A DNA stretch of 64,000 nt, taken from Aquitalea sp. LB_tupeE. GTDB lineage: Bacteria > Pseudomonadota > Gammaproteobacteria > Burkholderiales > Chromobacteriaceae. The notes below the pieces were generated by a model. That model made no database searches. It saw nothing but the letters and a program-made list of their open reading frames with translations, and was not told where the DNA came from. The position numbers and the translations under genes were made by a program. Each line of letters opens with the position of its first letter. Position 1 is the stretch's first letter. Positions 8,452 to 16,743 of this stretch are shown piece by piece. Location: the NCBI RefSeq assembly GCF_013391415.1, contig NZ_JACAXB010000011.1, positions 113,478 through 177,477 of the forward strand, given 5' to 3'.

Positions 8452-9642
8452 CTAGAAACGCGCTTTCAGCCCTTCCGCATGAACATGAATGGCATGTAAA
8501 AGTTCAGAAATCTTATCAACCATTTCCAGACTAACCTTCGCCCCTATCGGCAATTGGAAAATACGTCGAGAAAGAAGGTCTACCCCGGGAAGACTTCTAC
8601 CACTACGCGAGAATTCATCGGCAAAAGAAACTACCCGATGTGTACCCGGATAGAAATAACGTCGTGCATTAATATTTTCCAGCTTTAACAAAGCTATCAA
8701 AGTATCTCTATCCAGACCAAAAACATCAGCATCCACATCGCAAACAAAATACTGGCAGTTACTGAAATCAACACCACTTGCCTCAATGATACGCAAACCA
8801 GGTATAGATGAAATGCGTTCCCTATATCGATCATAAATCTTCTTGTTATGAGAAATATACACAGGCAATGCTTTCAGATTCAATAAACCAATAGCAGCCT
8901 GCGCCTCAGAGAAGCGACCATTACAAGTAACCGGAACCTTGACCTGTGTGCCAATTCCATAACTACTGCGCATGCTGCGTACACGTGCAGCAACAAAATC
9001 ATCGTTAGTTGTGATGCACCCACCCTCTGCAGTACTCATCACCTTGGTTGCATGAAAAGAGAAGACCTCCAGCTCACCGTTGGCGCCGAGGGTTCTTCCT
9101 GCAATCCGGCTGCCAAAGCCATGAGCCGAATCAAAGTACAAATGCAAGCCATACTTTATCGCCAGCTGTTCCATTGCTTGGATATCAGCGACACCACCCC
9201 AAAGATTGACCCCGAGAATGGCTGATGTATCTTCATCAATCAGGGATTCAAGATGTTCAATCTGCATCTGGCCATCGACAGGATTGGAATCGCAAAAGAC
9301 AGGTGTCAAACCATTCCAAAGCAGTGATTGTCCGGTTGCCACAAAAGTAAAGGAAGGCATAATGACCTTGCCTTCCAATTCAAGTGCGACTGCCGCAAGC
9401 ATCAAACCTATCGTGGCATTGGTGACACAGATTGCGTGCTTCACCCCCAGATATGCGGATAGCTCACTTTCAAACTGCTCAATCAAGGGTCCATGATTGG
9501 TATAGTATCCACGGTCAAAAATACCACGCATTTCTGCTGCGTAATCAGACCACTCAGGAAAATATAGTTGACCAACGGGTAAAGCCACATCAAAAATCGG
9601 ACGCCCACCAGCAATTGCGAAGTCGGAAATTTTAGTTTTCAT
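8452..9642 (-). CDS. DegT/DnrJ/EryC1/StrS-family sugar aminotransferase
   Basis: The 396-residue PLP enzyme belongs to the fold-type I family that transaminates keto groups of nucleotide sugars. Visible signatures are the substrate-entry segment GYYTNHGPLIEQFE (45-58), the cofactor-pocket Asp171 in YFDSAHGFG, and the Schiff-base Lys200 in SFHATKVMSTAEGG. Length is normal for the family. Its ATG overlaps the stop of the upstream aminotransferase gene by four bases (ATGA). No sugar dehydratase or epimerase gene is nearby, so the keto-sugar must be made elsewhere. Product identity beyond the family (4-amino versus 3-amino sugar) cannot be read from the sequence. The gene is clearly AT-rich compared with the core genes around the island. 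Confidence 0.88.
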   Translation of the reverse strand: MKTKISDFAIAGGRPIFDVALPVGQLYFPEWSDYAAEMRGIFDRGYYTNHGPLIEQFESELSAYLGVKHAICVTNATIGLMLAAVALELEGKVIMPSFTFVATGQSLLWNGLTPVFCDSNPVDGQMQIEHLESLIDEDTSAILGVNLWGGVADIQAMEQLAIKYGLHLYFDSAHGFGSRIAGRTLGANGELEVFSFHATKVMSTAEGGCITTNDDFVAARVRSMRSSYGIGTQVKVPVTCNGRFSEAQAAIGLLNLKALPVYISHNKKIYDRYRERISSIPGLRIIEASGVDFSNCQYFVCDVDADVFGLDRDTLIALLKLENINARRYFYPGTHRVVSFADEFSRSGRSLPGVDLLSRRIFQLPIGAKVSLEMVDKISELLHAIHVHAEGLKARF

Positions 9643-10871
9643 AGCGATCTCCCATTGATCTCCGCAATGATGCCTTTTGAATTGCTTGCGATATATTTCA
9701 GTAATTCAGCAATCTGATTAATATCTGCACACTCAACTGTATGGCCACTAGGAAGCAGCAAGTACTTTCCTGCCAAGCTATTGGTAACCACCATCTCGGC
9801 ATTACGAACCTCACTGGAAGCACTGACGTGATGCAAAGGTGGAGTATATTGGGCTCTGGCTATCACTTTTTCAGCATGCAATAATTTCAGTGTCACTTCG
9901 CTAGAAAGTGGCCAGCTCTCAAGCAACTCAATCACTACACATTTATAACCACAGCGTTCTGCCTCATCAAATTCAAGCAGCCTTACACCCGGCACAGTAG
10001 AAAATTCGGTGTAGTAGGTTCGGTATCGCTCTTGATTACGGACAATCTGCGAGTCAAGATCATCCAGACACGCCAAAGCCATCGCCGCATGCACCTCGTT
10101 AAGCTTTGCATTCATGCCAAATGTAACCACTTCATCCTGACCAACGAAACCAAAAGCTCTCATTGCATACAGCTGATTTGCCAATTCCGTATTATTCGTT
10201 GTGACATAACCTCCCTCAAAACCATTAATCAGCTTACTGGCATGCATGGAAAAGCACTCAGCATCGCCAAAAGAACCAATGGGTCTTCCATTAACGGTTT
10301 CATAAGTTGACTCAACAGAGTCAAAAACAAGCGGAATTTTTCTTGACTGGGCCAATGTCTCCAGATCATCAACCGGACACTGGTTGACAATTGGATGAAC
10401 TGCCAATATTGCTGCTGTATTGTCATCAATCAGAGGGGCAACGGTCTCGGCACTCATGGCCAGGGTGGAAGCATCCACCTCACAAAAAACCGGAGAAAGT
10501 CCGGCCCATGAGACAATATCAGCCAACTTACGATAGGTATACGAAGGCAGAATTACATTCTTACGGCCAGTCAGTGCCAGACATTTCAGCGACAAGACCA
10601 CGGCCCAAAATCCACCGGATAAAACCAAGCAGTGCTTCACATCATGCAACTTTGCCAACCTGGCTTCCAGCATCTGACTTAATGGTCCACGATTGGTATA
10701 CTGTCCCTGCGTGTAGAAAATTTTCGAATAATCTAAAAATACATCAAAAGAGGGTTTGACCAGATTCGATGTAGACAAAAATTTATCAAAAAGGGCAGAT
10801 CCACCAAACAAGGCCAAATCAGTCAAATCATTTTTCGCCCCACATTTTACAGGATGATTTTCACTTGTCAT
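9639..10871 (-). CDS. Second DegT-family sugar aminotransferase
   Basis: The 410-residue protein starts at the ATG ending at 10871, preceded by GAGG; a longer frame to 10976 has a hydrophobic, un-family-like extension. Signatures are GQYTNRGPLSQMLEARL (56-72), Asp184 in VFDSVEST and the PLP lysine Lys213 in SMHASKLINGFEGG. It is only distantly similar to its neighbour (SMHASK against SFHATK), so the pair is not a recent duplication and probably acts on different substrates or forms a heteromer. It overlaps the next gene by four bases. AT-rich composition fits acquisition as part of the island. Confidence 0.86.
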   Translation of the reverse strand: MTSENHPVKCGAKNDLTDLALFGGSALFDKFLSTSNLVKPSFDVFLDYSKIFYTQGQYTNRGPLSQMLEARLAKLHDVKHCLVLSGGFWAVVLSLKCLALTGRKNVILPSYTYRKLADIVSWAGLSPVFCEVDASTLAMSAETVAPLIDDNTAAILAVHPIVNQCPVDDLETLAQSRKIPLVFDSVESTYETVNGRPIGSFGDAECFSMHASKLINGFEGGYVTTNNTELANQLYAMRAFGFVGQDEVVTFGMNAKLNEVHAAMALACLDDLDSQIVRNQERYRTYYTEFSTVPGVRLLEFDEAERCGYKCVVIELLESWPLSSEVTLKLLHAEKVIARAQYTPPLHHVSASSEVRNAEMVVTNSLAGKYLLLPSGHTVECADINQIAELLKYIASNSKGIIAEINGRSL

Positions 10872-10995
10872 GCCAGACCTCACTAGGAATAACAGAAAAC
10901 AATTTTCACAGAAATGCCTTAATGAGATCAGGACAATAATTAAGGCAAATAACCGGCAATATTCAGGACAATGCAACCATTAATTACAAGCAGCA

Positions 10996-12396
10996 TCAAT
11001 CACGGCCAAGCAAACCAAGTAATAGTGGCATAACTTTATAAACATTCATTGCCTGCAATTGCCCGGCAAATCCTCGCTTGAAAAAAATCAGATTCATGTC
11101 ATGCTGGCTTTTCACCCGCAGCTGCAATCTATCCATCGAAATAGGTGCCGAAAAATCTCGATTCAATGAATAAGTATGTGCACCCCGCGCCTTGGCACGC
11201 AGTATCGAATTATAGACAACATACTGCCCGGGGTTTTTATTACCCTGTGGGATTGACCCACCCAATGCATAATAAGCAACATCACCAACAATCGTCGTGA
11301 CCGTAACACCACAAACAGTACCTTCCTGCGTGCGATAAATAGCTACCTCACCAAATCCTCGCTGGCACAGCACTATTGGCTGCATGAACAATTCCGCCGT
11401 CATTCCATCACCATACTTGCTGATTACTTTCTGGTGACAAAGTTGAATAGCTTGGTAAATTCTTTCAACCGCTGCATTATCAATAGCAGCACCAGAAAGA
11501 TATTCCGCCACCAAATTGCTTTTCCCCCAGTTTATATGTGATTTATAGCTCTTCCTGACTACCTGGAAAATGCTTTCTTCACTCTGGTTCAGATCGAGCA
11601 CTGGGCGATCCCACACCTCGGCAGAAAATGCATGCTGTTTGCTTAGCAGTTGATAGAGTAGAAGTTCTTCCGGACTAGCTTCCTTGATGACATATTCCTT
11701 GGCACCATAAGAACGCAACAGATGCTCCAGATATCGTAGCACCAGGTCCAACACCATTCGTTTATCACATAGTGGTTCAACAAAATGAATACTGATCGGG
11801 ATACCTCCGTCTGCGACGATCGGGGCTACCCAACTGATGACATTATCAGAATGAATCACACATGGAACGACTGCCAAAAGCTGTTTTCCCTTACAAACCG
11901 CAAAGGAAACATTATCGACACTATCATCATTTTGGAGGATTGCTTGCCCTTCAACGCCCAGCAAACCACCGAATACTGCCCCTGGGTGCACGAAATTGTT
12001 GCAGATTACATCCTGACCAAGCAATTGCCTAAACTCCACCCCATCGTCAGCAAATGAAACGATCCGTAATCGATCATCCGCAGCCATGGGGAAGTGGCCT
12101 GCTGCGGATCTCGATTCAAGGAGTTCATTCACTGGAGCGAATCGACCATTGGCAATCCGCCGTGCAATTCTTAATGCAGCAAGTTCATCAATATACTTGC
12201 CTTGAGCGTGACAAACAGTAGCAACATTCAGCAAGGTAGCCAGTTTGCTGACTAAATCCCCATTCCCCTCCAATGCGCGTCGAACCACCTCGCACCAGGC
12301 AATTCCATTGCGCTGAATATCAAGCATATTGACATTGGTTTGATAGTCCTTACCAACACCATTTTGAACAATATTAATAGAAGCCGAAAAATTCAA
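10996..12396 (-). CDS. FemAB/GNAT-like acyltransferase-fold protein
   Basis: The 466-residue protein is not assignable to a named enzyme. The C-terminal two thirds resemble the FemAB/peptidyltransferase-like GNAT fold often found in exopolysaccharide and glycan clusters: a middle segment SIFQVVRKSYKSHINWGK, a core of AIYRTQEGTVCGVTVTTIVG leading to AYYALGGS, and a terminal FFKRGFAG. The first about 100 residues are helical and distinct. A likely role is N-acylation of an amino sugar made by the two aminotransferases, or amino-acid transfer to a glycan. That is inference from context. The frame begins with ATG (MNFSAS), and the start is not strongly supported. Composition is AT-rich. Confidence 0.6.
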   Translation of the reverse strand: MNFSASINIVQNGVGKDYQTNVNMLDIQRNGIAWCEVVRRALEGNGDLVSKLATLLNVATVCHAQGKYIDELAALRIARRIANGRFAPVNELLESRSAAGHFPMAADDRLRIVSFADDGVEFRQLLGQDVICNNFVHPGAVFGGLLGVEGQAILQNDDSVDNVSFAVCKGKQLLAVVPCVIHSDNVISWVAPIVADGGIPISIHFVEPLCDKRMVLDLVLRYLEHLLRSYGAKEYVIKEASPEELLLYQLLSKQHAFSAEVWDRPVLDLNQSEESIFQVVRKSYKSHINWGKSNLVAEYLSGAAIDNAAVERIYQAIQLCHQKVISKYGDGMTAELFMQPIVLCQRGFGEVAIYRTQEGTVCGVTVTTIVGDVAYYALGGSIPQGNKNPGQYVVYNSILRAKARGAHTYSLNRDFSAPISMDRLQLRVKSQHDMNLIFFKRGFAGQLQAMNVYKVMPLLLGLLGRD

Positions 12397-12469
12397 GGCG
12401 ATATCCCCGCGCGCAAAGGCTCAAACACTCATGACCGATAAAAATTCATCAATCAAACCAATGATTCCA

Positions 12470-13183
12470 CTACTGATAAAAGCTGAAGCTCTCAATTTGT
12501 TTTGACTGTAATAATTCAGGCATCTGAGCCGGTTCAACATGCATCAGTACATCAACAATAGAAAGCGAGGGTTCAAATACAGTCACCCCCTGATTGTATT
12601 CGCATGGTAACATGCGATGAAAACTGAGTTCGATGCCATTTTTTGCAAACTCTGCCTCACTGTACAACGACAAGCCACCAATCGGGTTGATATAGCGAGT
12701 TCCTTGGCAGCGTCGAACAATTTCAATCACACGTTGCTGTCCGGTCAAACAAGAAGGTAATTGCAATGAAGAAGAAGAAATAATAGGCGTAGTGATGTTG
12801 ACAACACCACATATCGCACGCAATCCTCTTTCATTAATTGCAGCCAAGCTCTTTTCATTCTTTGAAACAACTTCCGAAACCATATCGATAACGTATTGCC
12901 TTCGCGCGGCTCTACGATATGCTTCATCCAGCTTTCTTATCATGGATTGCGGATCAAAGTCTTCAGCAATATGCCGCTCGTTGATGAGAGCAAATGAGGA
13001 AGCCTTGGCCAGGGACAAGCCAAACCATACCGGCTTTCCATCCCGCAAATAACGATTTCGATGCACCCAACCTGACTTGATGAACTGAACATCGTCATGC
13101 AGCACAAATAGATCAACCGAATCAATGAGCTGAAAATAGCCCAGATAAGGAAAAAAATAGGGCTGCATAATACCTATTTTCAT
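12470..13183 (-). CDS. WbqC-family protein
   Basis: The 237-residue protein opens with MQPYFFPYLGYFQLI, then LFVLHDDVQFIKSGWVHRNR, the hallmark start of the WbqC family. This family occurs in O-antigen and modified-sugar clusters and has no firmly established reaction. A later segment (residues about 160-180, INPIGGLSLYSEAEF) is also conserved in the family. It is probably soluble and cytoplasmic. It sits between the spermidine-synthase-like gene and the FemAB-like gene on the same strand, consistent with one operon. Adjacent amino-sugar transaminases suggest it helps modify an amino sugar, but this is inference. Confidence 0.82.
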   Translation of the reverse strand: MKIGIMQPYFFPYLGYFQLIDSVDLFVLHDDVQFIKSGWVHRNRYLRDGKPVWFGLSLAKASSFALINERHIAEDFDPQSMIRKLDEAYRRAARRQYVIDMVSEVVSKNEKSLAAINERGLRAICGVVNITTPIISSSSLQLPSCLTGQQRVIEIVRRCQGTRYINPIGGLSLYSEAEFAKNGIELSFHRMLPCEYNQGVTVFEPSLSIVDVLMHVEPAQMPELLQSKQIESFSFYQ

Positions 13184-13231
13184 ACATAACCCCTTTGATC
13201 CGGCATCAATCCATCATGAAAAAACCACAAC

Positions 13232-14338
13232 TCAGGCAGGATCAAGCAAAATATCATCCAAATTTTCAGACTGATTAAATTCTTGCAACGCAGAAAGCAA
13301 AACATCATTTGAAACGCCAACTTGCTGCAATGCTTGTTCAAGCATTGATGCCTGATTTCGCACCCCAGCCATTGTGAAATTATTATTTTTAGCCGCCAAA
13401 ATCACTCGCATTGCTTTTTTAATGTACAAATACCGACCAAACACCTGGTAATAGGTTGCGCTCTCTTTATGGTAATCCACGCTACCACATGATGTATTTG
13501 CAACAAATACTCCGTCATCACTCAGGATTTGACGAACTTCCTGCAAAAATTCCAGTGTTTTCAAGTGAACAGGCACATCACCATCGATAAATGCATCCAG
13601 TACAACAAGATCGTATTTTTTACCATTCGCCAAGGCTTTTTCAACAAACATCCTGCCGTCCATTTGATGAACGGCAGAGTCATTGCGCATCACAAGCCCG
13701 AAGTATTCAAGTGCGACCTGAATGACATCTTCATCAATTTCCACCATATCAATGGTGGCATGAGGAGCAATACTCCAGAATGCCGCGGGTAAGACGCCAC
13801 CCCCTAATCCGATAATCAGAACGCTGGCCGGCTGTGGATTCAGATAAAAGGATGCCATGATGAGGCGGGTATATTCCAACATGAGCAATGCTGGGTTCTT
13901 GAGTGAAATGCAAGTTTGTCTAGTGGGCGTTGAGCTACTGAATTTCAAAATTCTGAAATCATCTTCGTCATACACATAAATACCCGGACGGTTTACATGC
14001 ACGATCTGCTTGTTCACTGGCACTGAAGATTGCGACTGTGCGGCAATCCATTTATCGCCCTGAGGCAGCTGCAAGGGATGATGCTCAAAACCAACTTGCA
14101 CACGTCCTCCTGCTGTTACCCTGCCCTTCATGTCAAAGCGAAACTGACGAGCCCCCGGAATACCTGCTGCCACTGCATCGGAACGGATTTCGTCACACAC
14201 AGCAATACCAATATGTTGTCCATTCAAATAAATTGACACATAAGTAGGCGATTCACTATGCGCTATATTTGCAGCCCAGCCTGCTATTTCATTGCAATCC
14301 AGGCTATCCACCCAGCCTCGAAAATTTTCGGTACTCAT
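13232..14338 (-). CDS. Spermidine-synthase-fold protein with extra N-terminal domain
   Basis: Starting at the ATG ending at 14338 (GAGG five bases upstream) the product is 368 residues. Residues 1-95 form a beta-rich module (RGWVDSLDCNEIAGWA, then VSIYLNGQHIGIA) like the small domains attached to glycosyltransferases and sulfotransferases in glycan clusters. Residues about 115-330 are a spermidine-synthase/class I methyltransferase fold: glycine loop VLIIGLGGGVLPAAF (177-181 as GLGGG), acidic loop VEIDEDVIQVA and the catalytic-type Asp in VVLDAF. It could be an aminopropyl- or methyltransferase; the reaction is not decidable by eye. It is first in the island operon on the minus strand. AT-rich. 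Confidence 0.75.
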   Translation of the reverse strand: MSTENFRGWVDSLDCNEIAGWAANIAHSESPTYVSIYLNGQHIGIAVCDEIRSDAVAAGIPGARQFRFDMKGRVTAGGRVQVGFEHHPLQLPQGDKWIAAQSQSSVPVNKQIVHVNRPGIYVYDEDDFRILKFSSSTPTRQTCISLKNPALLMLEYTRLIMASFYLNPQPASVLIIGLGGGVLPAAFWSIAPHATIDMVEIDEDVIQVALEYFGLVMRNDSAVHQMDGRMFVEKALANGKKYDLVVLDAFIDGDVPVHLKTLEFLQEVRQILSDDGVFVANTSCGSVDYHKESATYYQVFGRYLYIKKAMRVILAAKNNNFTMAGVRNQASMLEQALQQVGVSNDVLLSALQEFNQSENLDDILLDPA

Positions 14339-14423
14339 GTCTACCTCGGCAGCCATACGAACTAAACCGTTCACTTAATTTACCGGTGCAAATCAAACTA
14401 CATCCGGATAGAGATATGGAGCA

Positions 14424-15152
14424 TCAAACGCTCAGCAATTCCAGCAGCACGGCAGTGACATCATTCATGCCGGCTTCGGCCGTGGCCGGGTCGAAATTCA
14501 CCGTGGCACTGCCGCCCTTGCCTGCCGCCCAGTTCACCACCAGGCACAGATGGACATAAGGCAGGTTCATTTCACGGGCGAGGCAGGCCTCCGGCATGCC
14601 GGTCATGCCGACAATATCGGCACCATCCCGCTCCAACCTGAGGATTTCCGCTGCGGTTTCCAGCCGCGGGCCCTGGGTGCAGGCATACACGCCCTGATTC
14701 ACCGCCGGTTTGCCACTGGCATTGACGGCGGCAATCAGCCTGGCGCGCAGCGCATCGTCGTAAGGATTGCTGAAGTCGACATGCACGACCGGCCGCTCCG
14801 GGCCATCAAAAAAGGTGTGCTTGCGGCCCCAGCTGTAGTCGATGATGTTGTCCGGCACCACCAGGGTGCCCGGCCCCATGTCGGCGCGGATGCCACCGAC
14901 CGAGCCGATGGACAGGATGCCCTTGACGCCCTGGTTGTGCAGCGCCCAGATATTGGCGCGGTAATTGATTTCGTGCGGGGCCAGCGAATGGCCGTGACCG
15001 TGACGGGCAATGAACACCACGTTTTGCTGGCCGATATGGCCGAATGTCAGTGCGCAGGACGGGTCGCCATAAGGTGTGCGCACAACCTGACGATGGGTTA
15101 CTTCCAGTAAGGGCAGCTTGGCCAGGCCGCTGCCTCCGATGATGGCCAACAT
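14424..15152 (-). CDS. S-methyl-5'-thioinosine phosphorylase (MTAP/PNP family)
   Basis: The 242-residue protein starts at the ATG ending at 15152 with AGGGGG seven bases upstream; a longer open frame upstream has no family similarity. It shows the purine phosphorylase features LAIIGGSGL at the start, a phosphate-site ARHGHGHSLAPHEINYRAN, and VGMTGMPEACLAREMNLPY. The MTGMPEA form fits bacterial methylthioinosine phosphorylases, whereas true methylthioadenosine phosphorylases normally have MTTxPE. It would recycle methylthioadenosine through deamination and phosphorolysis. Normal GC content, unlike the neighbouring island. An upstream promoter with two perfect dyads is described separately. Confidence 0.88.
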   Translation of the reverse strand: MLAIIGGSGLAKLPLLEVTHRQVVRTPYGDPSCALTFGHIGQQNVVFIARHGHGHSLAPHEINYRANIWALHNQGVKGILSIGSVGGIRADMGPGTLVVPDNIIDYSWGRKHTFFDGPERPVVHVDFSNPYDDALRARLIAAVNASGKPAVNQGVYACTQGPRLETAAEILRLERDGADIVGMTGMPEACLAREMNLPYVHLCLVVNWAAGKGGSATVNFDPATAEAGMNDVTAVLLELLSV

Positions 15153-15173
15153 AGTCGGTCCCCCTTGTAATGA

Positions 15174-15257
15174 CATGGCGTCAATGCAAACGCCATGCCG
15201 CTTGGTTTTTACCGCATTATGGCTGAATCGGACGGGGGGATAAATTGCTTTATCCCC
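15174..15257 (-). promoter_or_regulatory. Promoter and two dyads upstream of methylthioinosine phosphorylase
   Basis: On the minus strand TTTATC (15244-15239), a 17-base spacer and CATAAT (15221-15216) form a plausible sigma-70 promoter. The -35 box lies in a perfect 9-bp hairpin (GGGGATAAA/TTTATCCCC, 15236-15257). A second perfect 8-bp inverted repeat (CATGGCGT/ACGCCATG, 15174-15197) lies in the expected 5' leader, ending 21 bases before the start codon. They could be an operator and an mRNA hairpin. Regulation is inferred. Confidence 0.45.
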
Positions 15258-15333
15258 GGACAGGGCAAACCGGGAATGATTTGCCGGAGGAAAACCATCA
15301 GCCCGGCAGATGGCATCAAGCGGCTGCAGCCGC

Positions 15334-15804
15334 TTAATCGGCGCGCAACAGCAACCAGGCCGCCACCGCGACAATCAGCAAGGCAATGGCCTTGCCAACC
15401 CATGCCGTCCAGTGCTGGCCGGTTTCCAGGCAAGCCTCGGCCGGATTGGCCGGATTGTAATACACCCGTACCTGCGCGCCGGCCGGATAACGCGCCAGAA
15501 TGGCCGTCACTTCCTGCTGGCTGCGGCTGTAGCCGGGATTGGGAAAACGGCGGTTGCCGGATTGGTAGGTGTGGCCTTGTACCTGGTACTGATAACGCAG
15601 CTGCGGAAAATATTCCCAGGTATTGTCGCGATCGCCGCCGGCATTCACCTGCCGTTGCTCCAGCCGGCTTTCCTGCACGATACCCACCGCACTGGGCCAA
15701 CTGGCCGAAGCGTCGCCCTTGGCCCCCAGCCACCACAGATAGGCAAAGGCGGCCAGCCCGGCCAGCAGCATCAGGCCTTGCAGCAGTTTTTCAACCATGG
15801 GCAC
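15334..15804 (-). CDS. DUF3592 membrane protein
   Basis: The 156-residue protein has a membrane segment at each end (about 8-26 and 135-152) flanking a soluble beta-rich domain with YFPQLRYQYQVQGHTYQSG and the family's YYNPANPAEACLE motif. This is the DUF3592 layout; the family has no assigned function. Its start overlaps the preceding DUF3592 gene by 14 bases, so the pair is translationally coupled. A palindrome (AAGCGGCTG/CAGCCGCTT, 15318-15335) overlaps the stop codon and may act as a terminator. Confidence 0.8.
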   Translation of the reverse strand: MPMVEKLLQGLMLLAGLAAFAYLWWLGAKGDASASWPSAVGIVQESRLEQRQVNAGGDRDNTWEYFPQLRYQYQVQGHTYQSGNRRFPNPGYSRSQQEVTAILARYPAGAQVRVYYNPANPAEACLETGQHWTAWVGKAIALLIVAVAAWLLLRAD

Positions 15805-16303
15805 CAGCCCTCAGCCGCCGGACATGACGCCAGCGTTGCAACAAGCGGTCGCACAGGGCCCAGCCAAACAGGGTGCTGAGCGCTGCCAGAATGAAGCGGC
15901 CACTGCCGATGCTGCTGTCACCCTCGCGAATCAACACGGAGCGTGACGGTGCTTGCGGGTTGTAATACACCACCACGGCCTTGCCGGTGGGAAAGCGCCG
16001 CGTCAGGTCTTCGGCACTGCTGTGATCGCCGGGCAGCGCACTGGCCACCGCATACAGCTGGTCACCGTGGTACACCTCACCATTCACCGTGTACAGGTAT
16101 TGTACGTAGGGCTCCCAGCGGGTTTGGTCCGGATGCCCTTCCGGGCTGCTGACCATGATGCGGCTGGATTCCACATGACCGGGAGCAGCCTGCCAGTGCT
16201 GTACGGCCTGGGCCGGGTCCAGCAGCAGGTTGATGAGGCCCATCAGACTGAGCAGGAAGGCCAGCATCAGGATGGAAGTTTGCCAACGCGGGGAAAGATG
16301 CAT
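15791..16303 (-). CDS. DUF3592 membrane protein (second copy)
   Basis: The 170-residue protein has the same plan as its downstream neighbour: N-terminal membrane segment (about 10-28), a periplasmic beta domain (YVQYLYTVNGEVYHGDQLYA, then VVVYYNPQAPSRSVLI) and a C-terminal hydrophobic stretch (about 133-150). The two proteins share the YYNP-A-P-S/A motif but little else, so they look like an old tandem pair that may act together. It lies 11 bases after ruvX and probably shares the yqgE-ruvX transcript. Function unknown. Confidence 0.8.
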   Translation of the reverse strand: MHLSPRWQTSILMLAFLLSLMGLINLLLDPAQAVQHWQAAPGHVESSRIMVSSPEGHPDQTRWEPYVQYLYTVNGEVYHGDQLYAVASALPGDHSSAEDLTRRFPTGKAVVVYYNPQAPSRSVLIREGDSSIGSGRFILAALSTLFGWALCDRLLQRWRHVRRLRAGAHG

Positions 16304-16314
16304 GATGGGCTGGC

Positions 16315-16743
16315 TCAGACCGCCGTGCCGTGGCTTTCAAACCAGGTGGTGAGAATGGCCTGGGCGGCTACCTGGTCCAGCGCCGGTTTTTGCTTGCGGC
16401 CACGCACGCCGGCCTCGGCCAGCATGGATTCGGCAATCACCGAGGTCAGCCGCTCGTCCACCAGCCACACCGGCAGGCCAAAGCGCCCTTTCAGGCGATT
16501 GGCAAAACGCCGTGCCAGCTGGGTCATCTGGTGTTCGGTATCGTCTTGATGCATGGGCAGGCCCACCACCAGCTGGGCCGGATGCCATTCGTCGATCAGC
16601 TTGCCGATGGCGGCAAAGCGGGCGTCGGTCACTTCGGTATCAATGGTGAGCAGCGGATGGGCAATGCCCAGCATGGTTTCACCCATGGCTACACCAATAC
16701 GACGTTCACCAAAATCAAAAGCCAGTACCGTTCCCTCAGGCAT
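16315..16743 (-). CDS. ruvX: RuvX/YqgF, putative Holliday junction resolvase / pre-16S rRNA nuclease
   Basis: The 142-residue product begins at the ATG ending at 16743 (GGAG nine bases upstream); a longer frame to 16776 adds an atypical tail. The RNase H-like fold shows [16 protein letters not shown] (first catalytic Asp), [11 protein letters not shown], and [14 protein letters not shown] with the second acidic site, followed by [10 protein letters not shown] with the third. The E. coli homologue is involved in 5' maturation of 16S rRNA. It overlaps the end of yqgE by eight bases, the usual yqgE-yqgF arrangement. Confidence 0.95.
   Translation of the reverse strand: MPEGTVLAFDFGERRIGVAMGETMLGIAHPLLTIDTEVTDARFAAIGKLIDEWHPAQLVVGLPMHQDDTEHQMTQLARRFANRLKGRFGLPVWLVDERLTSVIAESMLAEAGVRGRKQKPALDQVAAQAILTTWFESHGTAV

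Noticed and set aside
10917..10947. Inverted repeat GCCTTAAT/ATTAAGGC between the FemAB-like gene and the second aminotransferase
   Set aside because: An AT-rich 8-bp stem with a long loop and no T-run; too weak to call a terminator or operator.
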